The notes beneath the pieces are model-generated. The model was not told the DNA's origin. It searched no databases and was given only the letters and a program-made list of their open reading frames with translations. A DNA stretch of 64,000 nucleotides from Orenia metallireducens (lineage in GTDB: Bacteria; Bacillota; Halanaerobiia; Halobacteroidales; Halobacteroidaceae): contig NZ_PVNB01000013.1 in NCBI RefSeq assembly GCF_003001995.1, forward strand, positions 40,121-104,120. Reading direction: 5' to 3'. Of the stretch, positions 18,025-27,646 are shown in pieces. Position numbers and translations under genes: made by a program. Each line of letters begins with the position of its first letter. Position 1 is the first letter of the stretch.

Positions 18025-18058
18025 GAAAAAAGTAGGTCGCTAAAACGACCTACTTTTA
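18025..18058 (-). terminator. Intrinsic terminator of the trmK-nif3 transcript
   Basis: Stem AAAAGTAGGTCG and its complement with a 6-nt loop. The 5' arm overlaps the nif3 stop codon (18058-18056), and the minus strand runs on into TTTTTTC. Confidence 0.85.
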
Positions 18059-19174
18059 AACTATTCTAACAGGATTAGTATTAATTTGTGACTTTACAAT
18101 CTCCACATCTAAATTATCATTAGCTGTCTTTTCTACTAAATATGATACTACAGCATCTCTCATAATCTGCTCAGTTTCATAATGACCAGCATCTATCAAT
18201 GTTAATCCCTCTTCTAATACTAGCTGAGCATCATGGTATTTAACATCTCCAGTTACCAATACATCTGCACCTTTAAAGGATGCAGTTTTAATCAAATCAG
18301 CTCCACTACCACTACAGATGGCAACCTTTTTAATTTCAGTATTATCTTCACCTACTACCTTAACACTATCTATATTTAGAGCATCTTTAACACCTTGCAC
18401 ATAATCTTTTAATAAGATACTCTCCTCTAAATATCCAATTCTACCTATTCCAAAAGCTTGACCTTTATTATCTACAGGATAGATATCATAGGCTACCTCT
18501 TCATAAGGGTGAGCCTTAACCATTTTATTGATAACCCTACTTAAAATCTTAGCTGGTACAATAGTCTCTAAGCGATATTCTTCAACCTCACTTAACTCAT
18601 CTTTAGTCCCTATATAAGGATTGCTACCTGCTAAAGGTCTATAGCTACCAGTACCTTTTTGCTCAAAGAAACAGTCACTATAATTACCAATCCAACCTGC
18701 TCCTGCTCTACCCATAGCCTCCTTGACCTCAGATATAGAATCCTCTGGTACAAAAACAACTACCTTCTTTAAGTCTTCAACTTCAGTCACCTTTAAAATC
18801 TCGGTATTAACTAAGCCTAATCTCTTAGCCAACAAATCATTTAACCCATCTCCTGCTATATCATAATTGGTGTGGGCTACATAAATAGCAATATCATGCT
18901 TAATTGCTTTTTGAATTATCTTACCTAAAGGAGTATTGAATCTAATATTAGAAATCCCTTTAAAGATAACAGGATGATGAGCAACAATTAAATCCACATC
19001 AGAATCTATAGCCTCTTTAACTACTTCTTCAGTTACATCTAAAGTAACCAAGACCCTACTTACATCCTGATTATAATCACCAAGCTGTAAACCTATATTA
19101 TCCCAATCATAGGCTAAGTGCTTAGGTGCTAAGTTATTTATTAAATTAGTTATTTGTTGTAGTTTTACAGACAT
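18056..19174 (-). CDS. Nif3-like dinuclear metal center protein
   Basis: 372 residues, the long Firmicutes form (YqfO type). It has the split NIF3 domain (DWDNIGLQLGDY near the N-terminus, VAHHPVIFKGI metal ligands, HTNYD, and the C-terminal VTGDVKYHDAQ and DAGHYETE) and the inserted PII-like/CutA-like middle domain (about 130-240, KAHPYEEVAYDIYPV). It forms hexameric toroids and may act as a GTP cyclohydrolase-like or regulatory protein; its function is unsettled. It lies 39 nt downstream of trmK, an arrangement conserved across Firmicutes. Confidence 0.94.
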   Translation of the reverse strand: MSVKLQQITNLINNLAPKHLAYDWDNIGLQLGDYNQDVSRVLVTLDVTEEVVKEAIDSDVDLIVAHHPVIFKGISNIRFNTPLGKIIQKAIKHDIAIYVAHTNYDIAGDGLNDLLAKRLGLVNTEILKVTEVEDLKKVVVFVPEDSISEVKEAMGRAGAGWIGNYSDCFFEQKGTGSYRPLAGSNPYIGTKDELSEVEEYRLETIVPAKILSRVINKMVKAHPYEEVAYDIYPVDNKGQAFGIGRIGYLEESILLKDYVQGVKDALNIDSVKVVGEDNTEIKKVAICSGSGADLIKTASFKGADVLVTGDVKYHDAQLVLEEGLTLIDAGHYETEQIMRDAVVSYLVEKTANDNLDVEIVKSQINTNPVRIV

Positions 19175-19213
19175 CCTATACCTCCTTAATAGAGAAACTA
19201 TTAAATCACTTAT

Positions 19214-19903
19214 TTATCTCTCCATCTTTAACTCTATTTCTTCTAATCTCTTAATTCTCCTCTTTAAAATTTCAATTTTTTGATTATCAGGAGAATTATC
19301 AGCAATTTTACTGATTATCTGCTGCCATTGATCCTTCAATTCAGTGAAATACTCTTCTAATAAACTATCCTTATTCTTAAGTAAAACAGGTCCTATCTCT
19401 AATACAAAATCATCCTTTATCTCCATCTTACCCGGCTGAGCTACAATAATCTGATAAAGCTTATCATCCTCTTTGACCAAAGTCTCATCAACAATTTTAA
19501 AATTATTCTCTACCAACCATTTCCGTAAAGATGATGAACCAGCCATCGGTTGCAAGACCAATCTCTCTAACCTCTGAGCTAAATCATAATCATCCTCTAA
19601 AATACCAATAATAGTCCTACTACCCATCCCTGCAATCACAACTTGGTCAACTTCATCTTTGTCTAGAACCGATAAGCCTGAACCCTGCCTAACCTCAACT
19701 CTATCTTCAACTCCAGCCTGCTGAATATGCTTTAAAGCAGCCTGACAGGGCTGTTTGTTATAATCACTTGCTATGATCTTATTAGAACTTGTATTTTCTG
19801 CAAGATAGATTGGTAAATATCCATGGTCAGTCCCTACATCAATTACTCTAGTTGGTAAAATCAATAAATCTACTATCTTAGCTAATCTCGGTGATAATCT
19901 CAT
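19214..19903 (-). CDS. trmK: tRNA (adenine(22)-N(1))-methyltransferase TrmK
   Basis: 229 residues, class I SAM-dependent methyltransferase fold. The N-terminus is LSPRLAKIVDLL, the SAM-binding motif I is VIDVGTDHGYLPIYLAE, then VVIAGMGSRTIIGIL and LVLQPMAGSSSLRKWLVENN, all diagnostic for TrmK (YqfN). The C-terminus is a short coiled coil. It methylates A22 of certain tRNAs. AAGGAG precedes the ATG. Between rpoD and nif3, as in Bacillus, except that here a tRNA gene is inserted upstream. Confidence 0.93.
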   Translation of the reverse strand: MRLSPRLAKIVDLLILPTRVIDVGTDHGYLPIYLAENTSSNKIIASDYNKQPCQAALKHIQQAGVEDRVEVRQGSGLSVLDKDEVDQVVIAGMGSRTIIGILEDDYDLAQRLERLVLQPMAGSSSLRKWLVENNFKIVDETLVKEDDKLYQIIVAQPGKMEIKDDFVLEIGPVLLKNKDSLLEEYFTELKDQWQQIISKIADNSPDNQKIEILKRRIKRLEEIELKMER

Positions 19904-19960
19904 AATTTACTCCTTATATGTAATCTATTCTTTATTCTTCCTAAAGTTTACTATAATTAT

Positions 19961-19990
19961 TAAAAAACCTTACTACAAATGTAGTAAGGT
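19961..19990 (-). terminator. Intrinsic terminator after tRNA-Asn
   Basis: 10-bp perfect stem CCTTACTACA/TGTAGTAAGG with a 2-nt apical gap, followed on the minus strand by TTTTTT. It lies between the tRNA gene and trmK, so it should end the tRNA transcript. Confidence 0.85.
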
Positions 19991-20071
19991 AGAGATTTTT
20001 AACTTATTAGAGGTTTTATATGCTTTAAAAATCTTCAATTCTAATTTATGTAAATCATTGTAAAAAAATAA

Positions 20072-20147
20072 TGGCTCCCCGAGCAGGACTCGAACCTGCG
20101 ACTCGATGGTTAACAGCCATCTGCTCTACCAACTGAGCTATCGGGGA
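20072..20147 (-). tRNA. tRNA-Asn (anticodon GTT)
   Basis: 76 nt including an encoded 3' CCA. The acceptor stem TCCCCGA pairs with TCGGGGA, the D-arm is AGCTCAGTTGGTAGAGC, and the anticodon stem-loop is GATGG-CTGTTAA-CCATC with anticodon GTT. The T-arm contains GGTTCGAGTCC. It has its own promoter (20163-20191) and terminator, so it is independent of rpoD. Confidence 0.97.
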
Positions 20148-20162
20148 ACATCAACAATTAGA

Positions 20163-20191
20163 ATTATATATCAAAGATATCTAAATTTCAA
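20163..20191 (-). promoter_or_regulatory. Promoter of tRNA-Asn
   Basis: Minus strand: TTGAAA (20191-20186), 17-nt spacer, TATAAT (20168-20163). The -10 lies about 16 nt before the mature tRNA 5' end, leaving a short leader for RNase P to remove. Confidence 0.85.
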
Positions 20192-20192
20192 C

Positions 20193-20213
20193 TTCCATTT
20201 AAAGCAAATGGAA
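20193..20213 (-). terminator. Hairpin downstream of rpoD
   Basis: Stem TTCCATTT/AAATGGAA with a 5-nt loop lies between the rpoD stop and the tRNA promoter. It has no clean T-run, so it is only a candidate terminator or RNA end-stabiliser for the dnaG-rpoD message. Confidence 0.4.
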
Positions 20214-20261
20214 ATAATAATCCATAATTAATGATTAATCTCTAATTATATCTCTTATTAT

Positions 20262-21347
20262 CTATGTTAAATAATCTTTAAGTTTCTTACTTCTACTTGG
20301 ATGTCTCAGCTTTCTTAAGGCTTTAGCTTCAATTTGTCGAATTCTCTCTCTAGTAACCCCGAATTCCTTTCCTACTTCCTCTAAGGTACGAGAACGTCCA
20401 TCCTCAATACCAAATCTCAATTCTAGAACCCTCTTTTCACGATCTGTTAAAGTATCCAATACACCATCTAATTGCTCTTGTAATAACATAAATGATGCTG
20501 CTACAGATGGTTCTGGAGCATCCTCATCTTCAATAAAGTCACCCAAATAGCTGTCCTCTTCTTCACCAATTGGAGTCTCTAAAGATACAGGCTCTTGAGC
20601 AATCTTCTTAATTTCACGTACCTTATCCTCAGTAATATCCATCTCATTAGCAATTTCCTCTACAGTTGGCTCACGGCCCAACTCTTGTACTAAGTGACGA
20701 GATACTCTAATTAATTTATTGATTGTCTCTACCATATGAACAGGGACTCTAATTGTTCTAGCTTGGTCAGCAATAGAGCGGGTAATAGCCTGTCTAATCC
20801 ACCAAGTAGCATAGGTACTGAACTTATATCCTTTTCTATAATCAAACTTCTCTACAGCTTTAATCAAACCTAAATTACCTTCTTGGATTAAATCTAAAAA
20901 CAACATTCCTCTACCAACATACTTTTTAGCAATACTTACTACTAATCTTAAGTTAGCAGCAGCTAATCTCTGCTTAGCATATTCTTCGCCCTCTTCCATC
21001 CTTTTAGCCAAGTCCTTCTCTTCGTCAGCAGTTAATAGTGGAACCTTTCCTATCTCCTTAAGATACATCTTTACTGGATCATCTAATGATACTCCACTTG
21101 GAATACTTAAATCCAATTCTACCTCATCATTGTCATCTTCATCATCATCTATATTATCATTATCATCATCTTTAACTTCAATCCCCATTGAGGAGAAACT
21201 TTCATAAATCTCTTCGATTTGATCAGTGTCCAAATCTACTTCAGATAACGCATCCATTATCTCTTGATAGCTTATTTCACCTTCTTTTTTACCTTTAGCA
21301 ATCAAAGTTCTAACTTTTTCTTGAACTGCACTCTTATCTACAGACAT
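20262..21347 (-). CDS. rpoD: RNA polymerase primary sigma factor SigA/RpoD
   Basis: 361 residues. A short region 1.1-like N-terminus is followed by a very acidic stretch (about 58-77, D/N/E-rich). Region 1.2 is [20 protein letters not shown], region 2 contains [40 protein letters not shown] and [19 protein letters not shown], and region 3 follows. Region 4 ends [18 protein letters not shown]. This is the housekeeping sigma factor that recognises the TTGACA/TATAAT promoters seen in this window. Its ATG overlaps the dnaG stop codon (TTAATG), so translation is coupled with primase. Confidence 0.98.
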   Translation of the reverse strand: MSVDKSAVQEKVRTLIAKGKKEGEISYQEIMDALSEVDLDTDQIEEIYESFSSMGIEVKDDDNDNIDDDEDDNDEVELDLSIPSGVSLDDPVKMYLKEIGKVPLLTADEEKDLAKRMEEGEEYAKQRLAAANLRLVVSIAKKYVGRGMLFLDLIQEGNLGLIKAVEKFDYRKGYKFSTYATWWIRQAITRSIADQARTIRVPVHMVETINKLIRVSRHLVQELGREPTVEEIANEMDITEDKVREIKKIAQEPVSLETPIGEEEDSYLGDFIEDEDAPEPSVAASFMLLQEQLDGVLDTLTDREKRVLELRFGIEDGRSRTLEEVGKEFGVTRERIRQIEAKALRKLRHPSRSKKLKDYLT

Positions 21348-23167
21348 TAATTCCCCTCCCTTCTCAACAATTGTACCTCTTTCATCAATTCCATCTGTTT
21401 AGTAAAATTTCCACTCTTTTCTGCTTTTTTTATTTCTGCATTTAGCCTTTCTATTCTCATTTCTCTTTGATACCCCTTTATTGTTTCAATATAATCACTT
21501 ATAGTCTTCTCAGTATCATCTAAAAAATCATTATCTTTTATGGATAACTCCAATAATAAATTCTTAGCATCATTATTGGTTATAGTCTGTAAAATTTGAT
21601 TAATCTCTAAAGTATTATGTTCATGATAAAATTCAAAAATTCTAGTAAACAACTCCCTATGCTCCTTCTTAGCTAAATCATCAATCTCTAATTGAGACTT
21701 TAAGCTGCTAATAAGATTGGGATTTTTAAAGATAATACTTAATAGCTCTTTAATAGCTTTTAAGTATTTAATTAATCTAGAATCATTTAAAGCATCGGCT
21801 AATTCTCTCTCAGTATTTATATTATTCCTATAATTACTCTTTCTATCCTGACCCCTCATCTTAAATTTATATTTATCAATCTCTTTTCTTAGTACACCTT
21901 CACTTGTTCTTAATCTTTCTGAAATTTTCTTACAATATTCATCTAATTCAACCTTATTTTTGACCTTTGCTAAAACAGCTACAATTTCTTTAACTGCTAT
22001 TATCTTATCATCAACATCCTCTAAGCTTCTTCCTCTTAAAATATTACTGATTTTAAAATCTATTAATGTTTCTGCCTGTGACTGACTTTTAGCAAAGCCT
22101 TCTTTTCCTTCAGCCTTAATAAATTCGTCAGGGTCTAAATCTTTGGGTAATATGATTACTTTTACTTCTAATCCCTCTTCTTTTAAGATATCTAAGCCTC
22201 TTAAAGTAGCTTTAGCTCCTGCAGTATCTGAATCATATGCTATATAAACCGTATTAGCATATCTTTTTAATAATTTAGCTTGCTCACTGGTCAATGAAGT
22301 ACCCAAAGAAGCTACCACATTCTTGATTCCATATTGGTAAGCTGTAATCACATCGGTATAGCCTTCTACTATAATTGCTTGATTACTCTGCTGTATGAAT
22401 TTTTTAGCTAAATTGAGTCCATATAAATTTTTACTCTTATCAAAGATAATTGTATCAGGAGAATTTAAGTACTTGGGTTGATTAACATCCTCTATAATTC
22501 TACCACCAAATCCGATAACTTGTCCTTGATGATTGCTGATAGTAAAGATAACACGGTTACGAAACCGATCATAATAACCAGTGTTATTTTTCCTTGCTAA
22601 AATCAGACCCGACTCTAGTAATAATTTATCAGAATACCCCTTATTCTTTAAAAACCTATATAAAGCCTCCCAACGATCAGGCGCAAAACCTAGCTGAAAT
22701 TCCTCAACAATATCATTCCCAAAACCACGTTGCTTTAAATAATTATTGCCATTTTCCCCTATATCAGAGCTTGTCAAAAGGTAATTATAAAAACGGGCAG
22801 TTAATTCATGTATCTGCAGCAACTTCTTTTTCTTATCAAACTTCTCCTTAGCTTGGGGATTGGCTTTGTGTTCAGGAAGGCTCAATCCAGCTCTATTAGC
22901 TAAAGACTTAACGGCTTCTCTAAAATCAATTCCTTCCACACCCATTATAAAGTTGAAGATATCTCCTCCAACTCCACAACCAAAGCAATAGTATAGCTGT
23001 TGCTCAGGATTTACAAAGAAAGAAGGAGTATTTTCATCATGAAAAGGACATAATCCTTTGTAACTCTTTCCTGAATGTTCCAATCTAGTATAATCCGATA
23101 TAATATCGATTATGTCATTATTAAAACGAACCTGCTCTATAAAATCCTCACTATAAGCAAAACTCAA
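21347..23167 (-). CDS. dnaG: DNA primase DnaG
   Basis: 606 residues. The N-terminal CHC2 zinc-binding domain has C40, H43, C61 and C64 ([13 protein letters not shown] ... [11 protein letters not shown]). The catalytic core follows ([16 protein letters not shown]) with a TOPRIM segment ([17 protein letters not shown], then [17 protein letters not shown] and LDPDEFI). The C-terminal helical domain binds the DnaB helicase. Start is TTG at 23167. It forms the classic dnaG-rpoD macromolecular-synthesis pair; rpsU is not upstream here, unlike in enteric bacteria. Confidence 0.97.
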   Translation of the reverse strand: MSFAYSEDFIEQVRFNNDIIDIISDYTRLEHSGKSYKGLCPFHDENTPSFFVNPEQQLYYCFGCGVGGDIFNFIMGVEGIDFREAVKSLANRAGLSLPEHKANPQAKEKFDKKKKLLQIHELTARFYNYLLTSSDIGENGNNYLKQRGFGNDIVEEFQLGFAPDRWEALYRFLKNKGYSDKLLLESGLILARKNNTGYYDRFRNRVIFTISNHQGQVIGFGGRIIEDVNQPKYLNSPDTIIFDKSKNLYGLNLAKKFIQQSNQAIIVEGYTDVITAYQYGIKNVVASLGTSLTSEQAKLLKRYANTVYIAYDSDTAGAKATLRGLDILKEEGLEVKVIILPKDLDPDEFIKAEGKEGFAKSQSQAETLIDFKISNILRGRSLEDVDDKIIAVKEIVAVLAKVKNKVELDEYCKKISERLRTSEGVLRKEIDKYKFKMRGQDRKSNYRNNINTERELADALNDSRLIKYLKAIKELLSIIFKNPNLISSLKSQLEIDDLAKKEHRELFTRIFEFYHEHNTLEINQILQTITNNDAKNLLLELSIKDNDFLDDTEKTISDYIETIKGYQREMRIERLNAEIKKAEKSGNFTKQMELMKEVQLLRREGN

Positions 23168-23408
23168 CTCTTTTCACCCTCTAGCTTAAATGATATCTTC
23201 TAATTTCATGTAGCATATAACTTGATAAAGTAGCTGCTCTAGACTACTTAAGCTCAGCTATATTCACCCAATAAACAAAATTAAACTCAGCACTGAACAA
23301 ATTCCCTTAACCTATCTATAATAGAGAATGTGTAATAAATAGTTCTACACTTATTATGAAGATTATACTAAACATAGAGTCTAATAATAATTAGAAAAGC
23401 TATATTTT

Positions 23409-23849
23409 CTATCCTAATTTAGTTATTAATTCGATTAAATTAGTTTTAAAGCTTTCTCTATCCTCTTTAGAGTATTTACTCTGCTTTGAGATATAACTTC
23501 CCTGTCGTCTTAATTTGGCAGCTAAATGCCTTTTAGCTAATAGGTAATCTATCTTATCTCTAGTAAAGACTCTGCCATCAAAGGAGAGTGCAGATGCCCT
23601 CTTAGCTAAAATTAAAGAAGCTAAACCATAATCATTAGTTATAACTATATCTCCAGCTTTAACTTGATTAACTATCTTCATATCCACTTCTTGATAGTTA
23701 CTGTCAACAGTTATATATTCAACATCTTCTCTATTGTCAGTCCAATGGGCAGTGCTTATAAAAATTATCACCTTAACCTTATACCTTGCTGAAACTTCAG
23801 AAATAGTCTCTTTGACTGGACATGCATCTCCATCAACTAAAATTTTCAT
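23409..23849 (-). CDS. YaiI/YqxD family protein (DUF188)
   Basis: 146 residues beginning MKILVDGDACPVKETISEV, with VITNDYGLASLILAKRASAL and a C-terminal RRQGSYISKQSKYSKEDRESF-like stretch. The pattern of conserved acidic residues (VDGDACP, TVDSNYQEVD, TNDYGLA) is the signature of this PIN-like/NYN-related family, whose activity is not established. The start was chosen at 23849 because AAGGAG sits 7 nt upstream; longer in-frame starts lack a ribosome-binding site. Confidence 0.9.
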   Translation of the reverse strand: MKILVDGDACPVKETISEVSARYKVKVIIFISTAHWTDNREDVEYITVDSNYQEVDMKIVNQVKAGDIVITNDYGLASLILAKRASALSFDGRVFTRDKIDYLLAKRHLAAKLRRQGSYISKQSKYSKEDRESFKTNLIELITKLG

Positions 23850-24134
23850 CCTATACTCCTTATGATTATACTTGACAGCAATTACAACTTTTCGACAGTA
23901 ATACACAAATCCCTTCTTTTAATTTAAAAAAGTATAAATTGATAGGTTTAATAAGAGAAGAAGATCGAGCAGCAGATATTCTAAAGAATTATTCATTGAT
24001 GGTTTGCTAAAAATAAGTTATGCTTGTTAAAACGCTTAAATTAACAACCCTTATTATTCCAAAAAAAATATTATTTATTCCATCAATTTTAGAGTGTTAA
24101 AGCTAAGCTAAATGATAAGGGTTTATGATGATTA

Positions 24135-24713
24135 TTACTTAATTAAGCTAGCAATTCTTTTACCCAATATTTGAGCTCTCTTTTGACCTTCTAAATCTTC
24201 TTTGGCATCATGCTGACTACAGGCACCTTGATGACCCATATCAGTATCTTCAGATCCATCACCTACTATCATCATTCCTTGAATCATCATCATATCATGT
24301 AAAGCACTAACTGTGGTCTCTTGCCCTCCATACCTAGAAGCACCTACAGTGATCGTAGCTCCTATTGTATTGAACAGAGACTTTTCACTTCTTAAAGCTC
24401 TAGTCATATCCCAAAATGCTTTTAATTGAGCTGTAACTGTTCCAAAGTAGACAGGACTTCCTAAGATAACTCCATCTGCCTCTGCTAATAATTGATAATG
24501 CTCTTCTAATAAAGTTCCTTTATAACAAACCTTACTACAAGGGCTTGAACATTGTACACAAAAAGGTTCCTTTAACTCCTTTAAGGCATCTCTAACATGA
24601 ATTAATTCCGTTTCCACACCTTCATTTTGAGCAGCCTCCAAGGCCTTAGTCAATAAAAAAGCAGTATTTCCATCTCTATTTGGACTTCCATTAACTGCCA
24701 AGAGCTTCATCAT
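24135..24713 (-). CDS. NADPH-dependent FMN reductase / flavodoxin-fold protein
   Basis: 192 residues. The FMN-binding motif NGSPNRDGNTAFLL (9-22) is at the N-terminus. The four-cysteine insert CVQCSSPCSKVC (about 53-64) recalls the iron-sulfur flavoprotein cluster-binding pattern. GVILGSPVYFGTVTAQLKAFWD is the second flavin-contact block, followed by GASRYGGQETT. Probably a flavin-dependent reductase or iron-sulfur flavoprotein; the substrate is unknown. Independent gene; the region downstream of its start (24714-25614) holds a large repeat element. Confidence 0.88.
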   Translation of the reverse strand: MMKLLAVNGSPNRDGNTAFLLTKALEAAQNEGVETELIHVRDALKELKEPFCVQCSSPCSKVCYKGTLLEEHYQLLAEADGVILGSPVYFGTVTAQLKAFWDMTRALRSEKSLFNTIGATITVGASRYGGQETTVSALHDMMMIQGMMIVGDGSEDTDMGHQGACSQHDAKEDLEGQKRAQILGKRIASLIK

Positions 24714-24909
24714 ATCCCACCCTCTCCGTTATAATATTCTATGTTATATTACAATAAAAACTTTAAAACTCCTTTAATTTTTAGAGTTAAAATTTTATAA
24801 AAGATCAAAAAACTTAACTTCTATGTATAGAGTAAAGAAACTTTAAAGCTCTATAATAAAGGGATTGACCTTTACTCTAGTATCAATAAAAAGGTGGTCT
24901 AATATAGAG

Positions 24910-25349
24910 ATATTGCGACACTTTTTGAGTTTACAGTGGACTGTATACAGTTGACAGTTAGTTAAGGTCTTTAAAACCGAAGAAAATTTTTGTTTGAACA
25001 AAACAAAAATTGAGATTAAATTTAGAGGTTAATCAAATTTTAAATAAAGAATATAATTAATGATAATAATTAGCACTTTGATTGCGTAGTGAGTGGGCTC
25101 TGCCACGAAGAGTCTGTTCTTTAGACTCGTAGGTATATTTTCTTCTTGATTGGATTTATCACGAAGGGGTCCCTACAGGTTTTTAATAAAAAAACCTTCC
25201 GTAATAAATTTAAGAATGAACCCGTAGGTTTGGTTACTTTTTCATCAAGGACGCCCCGCAGGAAGTAGTCTTGGGCTGAAAACGTAACCCGCCCTTAGGC
25301 GGAACCTAATATTTTGTCTACTTTTTAAAAGTAAAAAGTGTCGTAATAT
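24910..25349 (+). mobile_element. MITE-like non-coding element, copy A (440 bp)
   Basis: The ends are inverted repeats: ATATTGCGACACTTTTT at 24910-24926 and the complement of ATATTACGACACTTTTT at 25333-25349. The interior contains short GTTGACAGTTAG-type repeats, an A/T-rich palindromic stretch (TTTTTGTTTGAACAAAAC), and hairpins around CACGAAG...GTAGG. It is homologous over its length to the inverted copy at 55272-55679, sharing 27 identical bases (25088-25114 against 55497-55523). No transposase is encoded, so it would need trans mobilisation (inference). Confidence 0.75.
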
Positions 25350-25453
25350 ACCCATAAAGTTATAATATCCATATTAAAATTCATCTAATTGCTTACCTTT
25401 TTAAGATTATAATGATAATCATCAACTCCTCACCAAAACTACTATACAAAAAG

Positions 25454-25483
25454 AAATTTCGTTCTAAAATTAGAACGAAATTT
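25454..25483 (-). terminator. Terminator of glpX
   Basis: 12-bp perfect stem AAATTTCGTTCT/AGAACGAAATTT with a 6-nt loop, about 130 nt past the glpX stop. On the minus strand it is followed by CTTTTTG. Near-symmetric. Confidence 0.65.
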
Positions 25484-25614
25484 AATAATATCTTATGAAG
25501 AAACTGCCTTATCTTTTATCTTTAATTAGAACTAGTTAATTTGATAGTATAGATTAGCTATAAGAAAGAACTATGTATTATATAAAAGTATTAAATCTAT
25601 TAAATAATCATCAA

Positions 25615-26592
25615 CTAAAAGTTAGCAACTTCTTTTTCTAAATAGATGTTATTACTGAGTCTATGTTCTAGTTTAATATGTCTAACCTTATTAGTTGAAC
25701 TATTCATTACTATAGAATGAGTCTCTACCCAGTTATGATAATGTTGAACACCCTTTAATAATTCACCATTGGTTATTCCTGTTGCCGAAAAGATAACCTC
25801 TTCTCCTGACACTAACTGGTCAAGGGTAAATATCTGATTTATATTAGTAATTCCCAACTGCTTAGCCTCTTCAACCTCTTTATCATTATAAAAGATTAAT
25901 TGACCTTGCATATCTCCACCTAAACATTTTAGGGCTGCTGCTGTTAATACTCCTTCTGGAGCACCACCAATTCCATATAATAAATCACCTTCATGATTGG
26001 CTAATCCTACTGCAACTCCTGCTACCACATCAGCTGCATTAATCAATTTCACTTTAGCTCCTACTTCCCTGATCTCTTTGATCATTTCTTGGTGACGAGG
26101 TCTATCTAAGATAATCACTTTAATATCAGAGATCCTTTTACCCTTTGCCTCAGCTACAGCCTTGATATTCTCTGTGATACTGGCTTCCAAATTAATAGCA
26201 CCTTTAGCTTCAGGCCCAACTGCTATCTTCTTCATATACATATCAGGAGCACTAAGTATCTGACCCTTTTTAGCAATAGCAACTACTGCTAAGGCATTTG
26301 GTAAATCACCTGCTACCAAATTTGTACCTTCTACTGGGTCAACTGCAATATCTATTTCAGATCCTGTTCCAAGCCCAAGCTTCTCCCCTGTATATAGCAT
26401 TGGAGCTTTATCCTTCTTCCCTTCTCCAATCACTACCCTTCCTCTCATCTTCATCCTATTAAACTCTTCTCTCATCGCATCTACAGCCGCTTGATCAACC
26501 AACATCTTATCACCCTTACCTATTAAAGGGCTAACTGCCAAAGCTGCTGCTTCTGTTACCTTTACAATCTCTAGTTCTAATTCTCTTCTCAC
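25615..26592 (-). CDS. glpX: Fructose-1,6-bisphosphatase class II
   Basis: 325 residues. The inositol-phosphatase-superfamily metal motif DPVEGTNL (about 86-93) is preceded by GRVVIGEGKKDKAPML (53-68), with IDIAVDPVEG between. YGIGGAPEGVLTAAAL and the C-terminal VIFSATGITNGELLKGV are characteristic of GlpX. It hydrolyses fructose-1,6-bisphosphate in gluconeogenesis and needs Mn2+ or Mg2+. GTG start with GGAGGAT upstream. It follows the CcpN-type regulator and the PPSR kinase/phosphorylase, all concerned with the glycolysis/gluconeogenesis switch. Confidence 0.95.
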   Translation of the reverse strand: MRRELELEIVKVTEAAALAVSPLIGKGDKMLVDQAAVDAMREEFNRMKMRGRVVIGEGKKDKAPMLYTGEKLGLGTGSEIDIAVDPVEGTNLVAGDLPNALAVVAIAKKGQILSAPDMYMKKIAVGPEAKGAINLEASITENIKAVAEAKGKRISDIKVIILDRPRHQEMIKEIREVGAKVKLINAADVVAGVAVGLANHEGDLLYGIGGAPEGVLTAAALKCLGGDMQGQLIFYNDKEVEEAKQLGITNINQIFTLDQLVSGEEVIFSATGITNGELLKGVQHYHNWVETHSIVMNSSTNKVRHIKLEHRLSNNIYLEKEVANF

Positions 26593-26751
26593 TGTTATCC
26601 TCCTCTTTTATTAAATCCTTATTATAGCAAACTGAACACATATCCAAATTATCATATACTTATTATACTAATTTTAAATAAAAAGTGCAACACTTTTATT
26701 TAAAAAGTATAACATAATCATCTCAAAAAAGAAGTATATGGTGTAATAAAA

Positions 26752-26785
26752 GAGAAAAAGCTCTAAACATTAATGTTTAGAGCTT
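26752..26785 (-). terminator. Terminator of the ccpN-PPSR operon
   Basis: 13-bp stem AAGCTCTAAACAT and its complement, followed on the minus strand by TTTTCTC. It lies between the PPSR stop (26812) and glpX. Confidence 0.8.
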
Positions 26786-26811
26786 GAATATATAAGTTAA
26801 ATTAAAAACTT

Positions 26812-27639
26812 TTATTTAATTTTATTTAAAATCTCATCAGCTATGTCTTCAATAGCTTTATTGGTGACATCAATGACCCTAGCGTCTATCTTCTTCATAA
26901 TCTTTTTAGCATACTTTAGCTCTTCTTCTATTCTGTCCATACTGACATAATCTCCACCTTGATTAAAAGCCATTAACTTAATTCTATTCTCTCTAACCTT
27001 TTGTAGACATTCTGAATCTATAGTTAAGCCTATTATCTTATTACTATCTAGTTCATATAGTTCTTTAGGTGGAATAACCTCAGGGGATAAAGAAACTGTA
27101 GCCACATTATAATTCTGCTGAGATAAATATATACTCAAAGGAGTTTTAGAGGTTCTAGAAACACCAACCAATACTAAATCAGCCTCTTTTAATTTATTTA
27201 AATTTCTTCCATCATCACACCTTAAACTAAAATCTATACAAGAAAGCTTTTCAAAAATCTCATAATCAATATTATAACTCAATCCAACCTCTAACTGAGG
27301 TTGTTGATCCAATGCTTGAGAAAAGCTATTGATCATTGGACCCAATATATCTATTATTGGCAAGTCCAAGCGTTTAGCTTCATTCTCTAGATAGGCAGAT
27401 AATTCTGGTAAAACAATGGTATAAGCTAATAGTATATTATCAACTTGCATTGCTTCATCTATAATTGATTCTAATTTATCAATATCTGATATATCAGAAA
27501 ACTTCTTTATCTTGATTCTGTCATTATCAAATTGAATCGCCACAGAATTGAGTATAGTTTCAGCTGTTTTCCCAGTAAAATCTGATATAGCAAATACAGT
27601 CAACTCATTTTCACTTATATTATTATTTGACAAGTCCAT
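26812..27639 (-). CDS. Pyruvate, phosphate dikinase/PEP synthase regulatory protein (PPSR, DUF299)
   Basis: About 275 residues. It begins MDLSNNNISENELTVFAISD and has the P-loop GVSRTSKTPLSIYLSQ (about 155-170), IDFSLRCDDGRNL, and AFNQGGDYVSMDRIEEELKYAKKI at the C-terminus. PPSR proteins phosphorylate (with ADP) and dephosphorylate a threonine of PPDK or PEP synthase. The target gene is not in this window. The start at 27639 is supported by ATAGGAGG; the longer frame has no ribosome-binding site. It starts 8 nt after the CcpN-like gene, the same pairing as ccpN-yqfL in Bacillus. Confidence 0.92.
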   Translation of the reverse strand: MDLSNNNISENELTVFAISDFTGKTAETILNSVAIQFDNDRIKIKKFSDISDIDKLESIIDEAMQVDNILLAYTIVLPELSAYLENEAKRLDLPIIDILGPMINSFSQALDQQPQLEVGLSYNIDYEIFEKLSCIDFSLRCDDGRNLNKLKEADLVLVGVSRTSKTPLSIYLSQQNYNVATVSLSPEVIPPKELYELDSNKIIGLTIDSECLQKVRENRIKLMAFNQGGDYVSMDRIEEELKYAKKIMKKIDARVIDVTNKAIEDIADEILNKIK

Positions 27640-27646
27640 TTCCCTC

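Larger units (their letters stand above)
24714..25614. other. 900-nt intergenic region dominated by a repeat element
   Basis: Contains the 440-bp inverted-end element (24910-25349) and the glpX terminator hairpin (25454-25483). I found no coding frame with a plausible start and ribosome-binding site. Confidence 0.7.

Noticed and set aside
22594..22851. 85-codon plus-strand frame opposite dnaG
   Set aside because: Shadow within the primase core; no ribosome-binding site.
24910..25349. A complete insertion sequence
   Set aside because: The span between the inverted ends is only 440 bp with stops in all frames; no transposase motif.
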